This document shows positions 51,754-61,558 of a DNA stretch of 64,000 nt, piece after piece. The stretch comes from Vandiemenella viatica (Eukaryota > Arthropoda > Insecta > Orthoptera > Morabidae), in contig CM061919.1 of the NCBI GenBank assembly GCA_031002005.1, positions 172,219,121 to 172,283,120 on the forward strand. Direction: 5' to 3'. The number at the start of each line of letters is the position of its first letter. The first letter of the stretch is position 1. The notes below the pieces were generated by a model. The model worked only from the letters and a program-made list of their open reading frames with translations. It ran no database searches and was not told where the DNA came from. The position numbers and the translations under genes are program-made.

Positions 51754-52682
51754 CGCCGCATTCTTCCAACTATCCTTCCCACCACACCCCGGGTCACCTT
51801 CAGCAGACCGCCTAATCTAAAAAACATTCTTGTACATAAATATCAAGCTTCTGGTGCTCCTAAACCACCGTTTGGATCCTTACCTTGTAAGAGACCCCGT
51901 TGCAAAACTTGCGGTATGCATCCACCTACCACTACCTATAGCAATCCTACAACTGGTGAAACCTACCCCATAATATGCCATGCCACCTGTACAACCACCC
52001 ATCTCATTTACCAGCTCACCTGCCTCCATTGTCCAAGTTCCTACATTGGGCTGACCTCAAACTCATTATCCATCAGAATGAATGGTCACAGACAGACAGT
52101 TTACTCTCAAAACCTGGACCTCCCCGTTGCTCACCATGCCAGTACTCACAACACCCGTGACCTTAATAACTGCTTCACAGTAAGAGCCATTAGAGTACTT
52201 CCAGACACTACCTCCCAATCTGAACTCCGCAGGTGGGAATTGGCATATCAACACATCCTTCAAACCAGACATCCCCCAGGCCTTAATTTCCGTTAACATC
52301 TTCCATCCTCACCCTATACACCCACCACTGGCTAGTACAATAGTTCAATAGTTTCATATTTTTTTTTTTAAAATTTTCAATCATATTTTTTCTTTATATA
52401 TATTTTTAATAACTAATATATATATTTTTTGATCATTTTAATCTTTCATATACTCGGTTATCGTTGCTGCCCCACCACCTCCGATGGTCTGTCGCGTTCT
52501 ATGAGTGGCTGCGTCCTACGCAAGTCTTGCGCAAGACCAGCCACCTCTCTGTTAACTTGAAAAAGGGATTTTCACCCGAAATATTGTTTTTTTCTTTGTG
52601 TGTGTGTGTTGTGTTGTGCTGCCCTCCTCCCTTCAACTTTGGTGAGTGTTGGGTGCATTTTCCCTTTCTTTTCCATGTAAAT
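51738..52682 (+). mobile_element. Penelope-like element fragment (PLE-2)
   Basis: 5'-truncated; retains the end of the polymerase ORF with GIY-YIG domain and a long 3' UTR. The tail has CTTGAAAAAGGGATTTTCAC then CCGAAATATTG (52556-52586), a degenerate version of the CTGA...GAAA tail of PLE-1. It is followed by a GT run, CTTCAACTTTGGTGAGTGTT and TTTCCCTTTCTTTTCCATG. Different family from PLE-1. Confidence 0.85.
51751..52296 (+). pseudogene. PLE-2 GIY-YIG endonuclease fragment (181 codons)
   Basis: FSRPPNLKNILVHKYQ is the linker typical of Penelope proteins. Cysteine pairs (PCKRPRCKTCGMHPP) follow, then THLIYQLTCLHCPSSYIGLT with the GIY-YIG signature, SNSLSIRMNGHR with its arginine, and ELRRWELAYQHILQTRHPPG with the downstream glutamate. 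The frame is intact, but the polymerase part is gone. The ATG at 51751 is internal to the original protein. Confidence 0.85.
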
Positions 52683-53637
52683 ATTTTTGATAAATTATAG
52701 TTTTATTTATGGAACTTATAGTTTTCATGTGTGTTTTAAATCTTACTAAATCATATAATGTCTTACATAATGATTCATAAATGTATCTATATAGGTAACA
52801 ATTTTTTATTCATCCTCTACGTCGGTATCACATTCACTAGTATCAGTACTACCGACACTACAAGTTGGAATTTTCTGTTTCTTCTTCTGCCTCCTCTAGA
52901 TCCATAACTTCAGAAATAGTTACGTCTTCTTTTTACTGGTTGTGTTGTATGCAAAAGCTTTTGAGATTGCAATTTTAAATTGTGAGCAAAGTACACACTG
53001 TGCATAAAGATTGCGCCAATAGTTCTGTATTACAGTCTTTTAAGTTTGAATTTAAATCTATTAACATACAAAATAGGAGCTTTATTTGTTTTCAATCGTT
53101 GGTTTACACCAACGGCTGCAGAGAAATGATTCATAATTACTGACAATGACTCAGTATCACTATACGCTGCGAGTTTACCAAGTATACAAATATAATGAAA
53201 GCACAATAAGTAATAAAAAGAGGCAAAAAACCGTAGATAAATTTAAAATTCCTAATTTTTTTAGAAGATTCATAGGTTTACAGATAAATTTGTAGGGCCT
53301 GGAAGCACTAGTTCAAATAGCGAGTATCAATCCAAACAATGGGGAACGGGGATTCCTTCTCAGTCAACCTAGCCTTTTCGGGAAGTCCCCATTCGTAAAA
53401 GAAAACTTCAGTCAATGTTGCCAAATATTTGTAATTTTTCCCCTACTGAACCAGAAAAATATAGTAGATTTGAAAATTGAGATAAGTACTTAGTACAAAC
53501 TCTAAAACAGTCATATTAAATGATAAATGCCTTAAAAAATTGAAATTTAGTAGTTATGAAAAAAACATGCCCCAGAAAAAAAAAGTTTTTTTTTTCAAGG
53601 CAGAAAAAAAAAGATTTTTTTACAACACTAATCCTGA
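52683..53637 (-). mobile_element. hAT-like element, copy B (left end lost)
   Basis: Aligns with 15303-15420 joined to 17176-17990, so it shows the site before the LINE insertion of copy A. Its left end is replaced by the PLE-2 tail at 52682. Right end ...ACAACACTA resembles the complement of the left end of copy A (TAGTGTTG). Confidence 0.75.
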
Positions 53638-53914
53638 CTGCAAAAGAGCTAAGCAAAGCTTCATTTTCCTATCCTTATTTATATATGCTAAGAATACTGC
53701 TCGTTTCTTTTCAGGCTCAGAGTTTTCAAAAATATTGAGTTATAAAATACTGAGAGAGCTATTTTCTTCTGAAGCATGTATCTTGTTTGAATGACATTGG
53801 GGACCGCTGACAGAAGTGAAAACTTTCATACACACGTCATCCTTATAGCTACTGATATAGGCCTACTAAATAATAATAATTCCGTATGGTCATAATGACT
53901 TGGTGACTGTGTTT

Positions 53915-54163
53915 CTATTGGCTGCACATTCTGCCCTTCTTAGCCGCCTTAACATAACCCGGTAGCACAACCACCTACAGTTTAATTTGGTATGCAAACC
54001 ATGGCAGCATTCTCCACTAGTTCACATTACCCAGCAAGCTACGCCAGAGGTGAGGGTCAGCTTAAGGGTGGATGAAAATCCCTGCCAAGACAAGGATTCG
54101 AGCTGGGGACCTTACGTTCCCAAGTCAGACACCTAAACCACTGAGCCACTAGACTGTCTAATG
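53915..54163 (-). repeat. SINE family 2
   Basis: CTACAGTTTAATTTGG, CACATTACCCAGCAAGC, GAAAATCCCTGCCAAGACAA; the tRNA-like head on the minus strand has TGGCTCAGTGGTTTAGGTG and a B box from GGATTCGAGCTGGGG (plus). Confidence 0.78.
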
Positions 54164-54287
54164 AAGTTTTTACTTCAAAAACCAAAAAACTAACTCAGTC
54201 CACAACTCGAAGGTTGGCCGAATCTTCCCGAAGGAGATGTACCAAGCCATTGTGTCAAAGGTACGAAGGCCAATTGCTTCCCTCAGG

Positions 54288-54452
54288 GGCCTACAGTTTA
54301 ATGTGGAATCACAACCATGCAACATCCTGGTGCAGTTCATATTTTCAAATACAACTCTTAAAAATTCCTGCTTATCATGGGATTTGAGCCCATGACCGGA
54401 GAGAGAAACTTTCGGAAATAAGTACCTTAACCACTGAGCTATCAGATCACCT
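54288..54452 (-). repeat. SINE family 2, divergent copy
   Basis: CTACAGTTTAATGTGGAATC, GGGATTTGAGCCCATGACC and a minus-strand head TAGCTCAGTGGTTAAGGTA. Part of the body is lost or replaced. Confidence 0.68.
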
Positions 54453-55229
54453 TGTTTTGCAGTACATGTGTGCTAAGTATTACCGGATAAAAACTGTGGG
54501 TTTGTATAAACAACATTGACAGAAATTAAGTTGAAGGGGGAAAGGAGGAGAGGGTTAAAGTTTTTGTAAATCAACCAAACAGTATTTTTCTATTTGTTTT
54601 AAAGTAAACGTATGCAAAGTTTCATCAAAATCTGATAAAAACTGTTTATTTTTAACATTTTGCCCATCCGAAAAGTGTCCAATGCGCATATTGTGTGCAC
54701 AACATGTGGCATGCCAGTGACAATTTTTTGCAAACTCTCAAATTTATCCTCATCCAAACATTGCCTAATGCGCCTATAGAGGTTTTTACTTCAAAAACAT
54801 AAAAAACTGATCCAGCTATCATAACAACCTTCCACTTTTTGATTATGTGATAAAAATTGTTTTTACTTAATTTGAAGAACTAGTCTTAGAGTAACAGCAT
54901 ATCTTACAAATCTATAGAGAAGATAGAATTGTCAGTATCGTGAACCTTGAAAGATTGATTTTTCTTTCCTGTTCAGCAGTCGGTTACTCACAACTTATTT
55001 CATTGAGAATGCATAACATTTGCTAGTATCTCTTTCCACAAAGTAAGACATAGTTTCAGAAAAGCCATAACATTCAGCAATTCAATAAGTCTATTATTTT
55101 ATTTACTTTTTGTGTCCTGAAACTATGTTATTCCCCTCCATATAGGATTTAAAATGAAAACAAACAGTGCAGAAGGATCTGCAGTGTAATGCATTTTAAC
55201 TTAGATGAATTACAGAAAATGAAATAGAT
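54453..55229. other. Intergenic, nothing recognised
   Basis: AT-rich. Two stretches repeat the words GGTTTTTACTTCAAAAAC (near 54165 and 54783), hinting at a small dispersed repeat. No gene. Confidence 0.5.
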
Positions 55230-55620
55230 TATACCCAATCACTCACCAAAGTTGTACGTAGGACAGCAGCAACAAAACTCACAATATTTCAGGCAATGCC
55301 TTTCTTATGGCTGTGCTATCTATGGGTGCCCGCTTTAGCTTTGCCACATGGGTCTATTTTCTTGAAGAAAGGCATAGCCCAAACTTTTATGTTTTTTTTG
55401 TGTCTATGGAATGGTTTTTTAATTAAATTGCAATGGAGCACACGCTCTGATGGCAATTTCCCTACACACCTATCTTCCCCCTTTCCTGCACCTACCTACA
55501 TTTGCCCTCCTAAGATTTAAATTTTAAATTCTTTCAACATTTTTGTTAATGCTAACCTCCTCCCCTAAATGTTGATGAGTGGTGGGTATATTTTATCTTT
55601 CCATACAAATATCACATCAC
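55230..55620. repeat. Inverted pair of Penelope-type tails
   Basis: Minus strand, 55310-55230: ATAAGAAAGGCATTGCCTGA then AATATTG, then CAACTTTGGTGAGTGATTGG. Plus strand, 55361-55390: CTTGAAGAAAGGCATAGCCC and AAAC, later GATGAGTGGTGGGTATATTT (about 55572). Both resemble the 3' tail of PLE-2. The plus tail is interrupted by LINE family C sequence at 55418-55540. No coding region remains. Confidence 0.65.
55418..55540 (-). repeat. LINE family C, 3' UTR fragment
   Basis: AAATTGCAATGGAGCACACG, CTCTGATGGCAATTTCCC and the TCTTCCCCCTTTCCTGCACC run match the 3' end seen at 36396-36480 and 50801. Confidence 0.68.
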
Positions 55621-56220
55621 AGCATTTCCTCACTTCACTGTTGCTGATAAAATAAAAATGTGTGTACATTGATATTAACTCCCATTGTAACATTACTGCA
55701 AGAACATGCTATAACTGACCTGCATGGTTACACTGCAAGCAAATTCATTCAAATAAACAAATCCATACAAACAAAGGCAGGCGGTTACAGTAAAAGCGGA
55801 GTGGTCACGCAAATCACTTGTTGTTGCTGGAAGTTCAAATGTTTCTTTTTTTTAGCTTGAATTGAGCACTTCCTTTGTAGGTTGAGGCAAGTACTGTAGA
55901 TTCCGTATAGTTGTAAAAGGTTTTATTTCACGTGAATCCATCCTTGACTATTTCAGTTGTATTTAAATATTATTATGGATAGTGAAAAACTGATATTCCT
56001 GGTGTTTTAAATAAAAATATTGTGGATTTTCAAATGGTGAAATACATTCTCTAAAGTTACACTGCCTTGTTATTTCTTCCTCTACTGCATTCAATATATA
56101 TGAGTACATATCATAAGTCATACAATGATATTCATAGAACTTCAGTGGTTGGTGCTTTAATTCTTCAAAAATTTGAAAAAATTCACTTAATTGGTGACTC
56201 AATATTTCACTAACCCAGAA
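55621..56220. other. Intergenic, nothing recognised
   Basis: AT-rich; the minus ORF at 55963-56202 (79 codons, acidic and aromatic-rich) has no splice or family support. Confidence 0.5.
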
Positions 56221-56224
56221 TTAC

Positions 56225-56392
56225 TTCTCTTTTTTTTCAATTATTGCTCTATGTCTCATCGGCATTGAGGTCATTAGAGGCGGGGTGGGGTGTGATTGGG
56301 GACAAGGAACAGGAAAGAATTCGGTCATGGCCTTTTGAATGAAGCATCTTGGCATTTGCCTGAAGTGATTTGGTCTTCTCTTTTCAAAAGGA
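56225..56392 (-). repeat. SINE family 1, 5'-truncated
   Basis: On the minus strand: CAAATCACTTCAGGCAAATG, CAAGATGCTTCATTCAAAAG, GGCCATGACCGAATTC and a GAGACATAGAGCAATAATTG A-rich tail. The tRNA-like head is missing. Confidence 0.85.
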
Positions 56393-56394
56393 AT

Positions 56395-57520
56395 GAGTTT
56401 CAAAAGGAATGAGTTTCAAAAATGGGTTTTCAGCTAAATAACATTCTTCAATATCCATATTCTTAAATTTTAACCAGTAGAGTGATAAATTTTAGTAGAC
56501 TACTAAATACAATCGCTTTAAATCACACGAAAACTGAAATAAACTTGTACTGTTATCACTTCTTCTTCGTGCGACTTTGTGCAGATATTTCGTGTGAAAT
56601 AAATAGAAGTGTAACCGTAGCCTTAGATTGCTACCAAGAATGCACTGGTGACACCCCATACTATAGGTGCAAAACTTGCACAAAACAAAAGTTTCATTTA
56701 AACACGTTTTGAGCAACTAAAGAAGAATGGTCAGAAATACTTTTTTTTTCTCTCTCCTTAGCTCCATTATTCAGAAAAGCTTATCAGCTGAGTGGTACAG
56801 TGAAGTTTGTCCCCTAACAAAGCAAAAAACTGTTCCCATATGGGTGAAACAAATTTCTGAAAGGAGATACAATATATATAAATACCACCATCTGCCTTGA
56901 AGAATAATCTATACATATAATACTGGAAGAAACCCTTTAAATTAAAGATATTTTGGATAAAGTGAGTTTTTTCACTGATAATGATATAAACAAAAGAAAT
57001 AAATCTACAGATGTTTCACTTTCTTTAAACATTATATATCAATTTTAACTGCGGCAAATTTCCACAAACACATACTTTTGTAGTTCATTAATTTTTATTT
57101 CAATTGCAAGGACGACGAGTAACTTATTTCGTTTTCTATGATGTTAAAAATAAAACAATATTGGTCACTAGAATTCTGTTTAGTGTGTAAAACAATTTTA
57201 CATACAGAAATAAACAAATTTCTAGAGATTAATACCTATAAAGTTGAATTTAGGGGTCTACTGGAGATCATGATTCCGCTACAACAACATTCAGTAATAT
57301 CGTTGGAATACTGCTGTTATCAGTCGCAAGACATATCATTTTCAAGCAGTAATTCCATTGTAATATAGCCTGGATCATTGTTTTCAAGCAGAAATTAGGT
57401 TGTAATACAGCCTAGACCAGCATGAAACCGTTAAATGTACTTCGGAAAGAATTTTTAGTGGCGTCTTACGTTTGATCACTTCAGTATTATGACGACAACT
57501 CTTAGCAGAATCGCGATCTC
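56395..57520. other. Intergenic up to gap 2, nothing recognised
   Basis: AT-rich. Paired words TTTTCAAGCAG...AATA(T/C)AGCCT near 57345-57415 form a small direct repeat. No exon was recognised on either strand. Confidence 0.5.
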
Positions 57521-58520
57521 NNNNNNNNNNNNNNNNNNNNNNNNNNNNNNNNNNNNNNNNNNNNNNNNNNNNNNNNNNNNNNNNNNNNNNNNNNNNNNNN
57601 NNNNNNNNNNNNNNNNNNNNNNNNNNNNNNNNNNNNNNNNNNNNNNNNNNNNNNNNNNNNNNNNNNNNNNNNNNNNNNNNNNNNNNNNNNNNNNNNNNNN
57701 NNNNNNNNNNNNNNNNNNNNNNNNNNNNNNNNNNNNNNNNNNNNNNNNNNNNNNNNNNNNNNNNNNNNNNNNNNNNNNNNNNNNNNNNNNNNNNNNNNNN
57801 NNNNNNNNNNNNNNNNNNNNNNNNNNNNNNNNNNNNNNNNNNNNNNNNNNNNNNNNNNNNNNNNNNNNNNNNNNNNNNNNNNNNNNNNNNNNNNNNNNNN
57901 NNNNNNNNNNNNNNNNNNNNNNNNNNNNNNNNNNNNNNNNNNNNNNNNNNNNNNNNNNNNNNNNNNNNNNNNNNNNNNNNNNNNNNNNNNNNNNNNNNNN
58001 NNNNNNNNNNNNNNNNNNNNNNNNNNNNNNNNNNNNNNNNNNNNNNNNNNNNNNNNNNNNNNNNNNNNNNNNNNNNNNNNNNNNNNNNNNNNNNNNNNNN
58101 NNNNNNNNNNNNNNNNNNNNNNNNNNNNNNNNNNNNNNNNNNNNNNNNNNNNNNNNNNNNNNNNNNNNNNNNNNNNNNNNNNNNNNNNNNNNNNNNNNNN
58201 NNNNNNNNNNNNNNNNNNNNNNNNNNNNNNNNNNNNNNNNNNNNNNNNNNNNNNNNNNNNNNNNNNNNNNNNNNNNNNNNNNNNNNNNNNNNNNNNNNNN
58301 NNNNNNNNNNNNNNNNNNNNNNNNNNNNNNNNNNNNNNNNNNNNNNNNNNNNNNNNNNNNNNNNNNNNNNNNNNNNNNNNNNNNNNNNNNNNNNNNNNNN
58401 NNNNNNNNNNNNNNNNNNNNNNNNNNNNNNNNNNNNNNNNNNNNNNNNNNNNNNNNNNNNNNNNNNNNNNNNNNNNNNNNNNNNNNNNNNNNNNNNNNNN
58501 NNNNNNNNNNNNNNNNNNNN
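57521..58520. other. Assembly gap 2 (1,000 N)
   Basis: Exactly 1,000 N, a placeholder like gap 1. DPM3's missing first exon could lie here or beyond. Open frames through it are artefacts. Confidence 0.98.
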
Positions 58521-59095
58521 CAAAAATAAAAAAGGATATTTCGGAGCTTCGAAACAGAACGAATAATTTATCGCCGCGCGTGGGCGTCGCGTCGTTGGCA
58601 CAATAAGCAGCGCACAAACGACCCTCCTCCGGCTACGCGCGCTGTCGAACGCGATATTACTTTGGACGGCTATTATTTTACTGTCAGAAGTGCGTATATT
58701 TTCGTTTTACCCTGTAAACAAATATGTTAATTTCCAGCGCCGAGGTACTTTGATGTAGCGGCGCGCCGACTGCAGGTAATTAAAATCTGAATAGTCGGGA
58801 CGGCGCAAGGGGGGAAAAAGGAAGCAAATAAAGTTTCCAATAATTCTGCCCTAAGTATTTATGTGAGCGGCGCCAACAGAGATCTTGCCGCGGGCGCGGC
58901 AGGAATGCAAATTTATCTCTATTAGTCTCTAATCGAAATTCAAACCGTAAAAGGAAAATCAACACTGTCTGAGTCCTGTCCATTACTGGGGATAGGCTCG
59001 TAAAGTGGCCTGCAACGCGTCTGTCTCTGATTCCCATTCGCCGTGCACGAAGTCAGATTTAGATTTTTCAGGACTCTTTGAACTAACTTCAAGCC
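58521..59095. other. GC-richer block after gap 2, possible regulatory DNA
   Basis: CpG-rich words (GGCGCGCCGACTGC, GCCGCGGGCGCGGC) alternate with AT-rich factor-site-like words: GGTAATTAAAATC (homeodomain type), ATGCAAAT at 58906-58913 (POU octamer) and a GATA-type TTATCT next to it. No ORF with family features; the minus ORF at 58780-59037 is incidental. It could be a promoter, enhancer or a repeat edge. The motif matches are by eye. Confidence 0.35.
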
Positions 59096-61113
59096 TATGT
59101 CTGGGTACTATAAAGGGTATAGAAGATCGTCTATTACTCTAAAGTCATCTCCGAGGATGTGGTGGATACCCCTAATAAAGAATAAGAAAAAGATTTTTTT
59201 CCAAATCTGTTATCTTCTCCAATCACCGCAGTGGGAGTACTTTCACTGCAGGTGTCCGTTTCTAAGGAAGAATGTCTCTTTCGGAAAAAAGAATTGTATG
59301 CAAGATAAGTTTCTGACTGTAGATACGGATTTGGTTCCGTGGATTCATATCACTTTAAAAATTTCGAACATTGTGATCACTGCCTACTACTGATTTTCTC
59401 GAAAGTTCACAGGCTTATGAAAATCTTGAATCCAGTAATATCGCTCGTAATTTGTTAGGTGACACAGAAGACTTTCTCTCAAGGTTTTTAATTTATCATA
59501 GATTAATCCGGCAGATTTTGTTGTAATATCCATCTGAAGCGATTTATTTTCAACCGATGTCGTTAAGTATGTTCACCGCATTGTTACATAGAAATTATAA
59601 AACATCTGATGCATTTCTGATAACTTTCCAACTATTTTTATTTCAGTCATTGGAATGTGTTCAGCGGTTGTCGAGTGATATGTAAGGCTTTAATTACAAA
59701 AGTGGAACAACCAAAACATTTAATCGAATTTGGTGCAGAAATGGATTAAAGAACCGCGACGTATCGGAAATGGTGAAGTCTTTCTGCCATTGTCCTCACA
59801 GGGGTACAAACGTTTCAGAAAGGTCTATAAATATGTGGTCCATAATGAGAAAATTGGACGACTTACCACATGAAATGGCAATGAAAAGTCGACAATAATG
59901 TCTGAAAATTAAACTCGAGTGTGGATAATCGATATTACACAGACTGAATGAAGAATATGGTATTTCGTACGTTGTTTCACTCGTCCCTAAACTTTTAGGT
60001 GCAATAGCCAAGTTGAAGTTATTGGAAGAGTGAGAGGGATTAAAGATAAGGAGTGGGACGGAATGCTGTCCTGGCCTGTTGAAGAAACCATCCGGAGTGA
60101 TTCGGGAAAGCGATAGAAAACACCGTAGTATGTACAGTATTGCCCGCCGGTCCAATGTTTCTTGTAAACTCCCACTCACCTGGTCGTTCGGAAACAGCAC
60201 TCGCGACCGCTTGTTGTCTATGTTATTTCTTTTGCTGTCTGTTTTGGTTACATTTAATATCAGGAGTTTACCGTCATCTTTACCTCTGCTTTACAGTCTG
60301 TCAGCCTCATTTTATATCCCTTCCTTATCACATTTCGCTTGCGGATAAATTAAATTGTAGGGTGCTAATGACCCAAAAACAAGCCTCGGTAACAATAATA
60401 ATAAAACCAACAAACTCCTTAAACCTTTAGGCTTATCAGTAGTCCTCGTTTCGCATCTTAACTGCACATATTTTTTTGAGGTATAAAGGTCTGTAGCAAT
60501 AATGTTACATTTTCTGGATATAATAAGGGTCCTTCGTTAAAAATGTTTACGTTAGTACCTCGTTGGTACTGGACACACGAATTGGGTCAGTATATGTAGC
60601 AAAATGTGTCGTTTAAGAATTAAATCTTTTTTTTTTAAATAAACGTTCGTGGATCTGTCTGATACACACGTTACGTCTACAAATTGACTAACTGAGATGA
60701 GAAAAATGCGGATGGTGGGTTCCATCTGTGCAATAATACACTCCTCTTGATCTGATGAATGTTTCTGTAGAATTTTTCAAACCAATCTGAAGTCCACATC
60801 CAAACTGATTGTCTGGTTGCGAGAGTAGCTCATGACAAATAATGTCTTTAAAATTCAGTTAGCCATAAGAAAATTGCTGTAGCATCATGTCCAATCGAGT
60901 CCCTTCTCGAGACAGTCTTCGTTTTAAAATCCAAATGGTGTTTATTAATTTTGGGTTGCTGTATTGTGTAGCTTCATGAAATTTCTTTTGGTGTTGCAAT
61001 TCAAGCAGGGCCATCTTAAGCGAACCCTCTGAACTTGAACTGAAATCACTATTTCGAACTGATTGCCTCATCATACATAAATGGAGCTGTTTTGCTTTTA
61101 CATGGAAGGGTAT
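59096..61113. other. Intergenic, mostly unrecognised (2 kb)
   Basis: At 60084-60122 GAAACCATCCGGAGTGATTC and GGGAAAGCGATAGAAAAC resemble the complement of the SINE family 1 body, a short relic. The minus ORF at 60859-61074 (71 codons) and the ORFs near 59800-60430 have no recognisable features. The block ends at the Gypsy LTR, flank GGTAT. Confidence 0.5.
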
Positions 61114-61558
61114 TGAAGTGAACTACACTTAATGGTTCCTTGAGGTTTATTACTATGTACACAAAACACTGGTAAACAATAACAAATGTGGTACAGTTAG
61201 CGGATGACCGTCGAGAAATTTAGCCTGGTCCTGATCCGGGGTAGAGAGAGACGGCTTCTACTTCTCGCGAACTTCCGGTGGTCTTCTGTAGTTGAAGCTG
61301 GTTCCGCGGTCAGGCCGGAACTGGCGGTGGAGCGGCCGGCTACGCTTATATAGGCGGCCTGGCGCAGGAATTCCGTTGTGTGGTAGTACGGCGACCTCTG
61401 TAAGAAATAGTCCCACTTAGCTTCTAGATGATTCTATTTGTTTTCCTGGTTTGTTTTGATGTCTCTGCGCCTGTTTGGAGTCGTATATGTATCCCGGCGT
61501 GCAGGCGCGTTGTGTGTGAGGTCCTGCCTGGCAGGGGCCTTTACTGGCAGACTGAACA
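61114..61558 (-). repeat. 3' LTR of Gypsy copy 2 (445 bp)
   Basis: Starts TGTTCAG and ends ACTTCA on the element strand. One base longer than the LTR of copy 1. Near identity of the two LTRs suggests both insertions are recent or that the family was recently active. Confidence 0.9.

Noticed and set aside
57384..58617. Long ORFs (346-405 codons) across gap 2
   Set aside because: Translated N with no supported sequence on either side.
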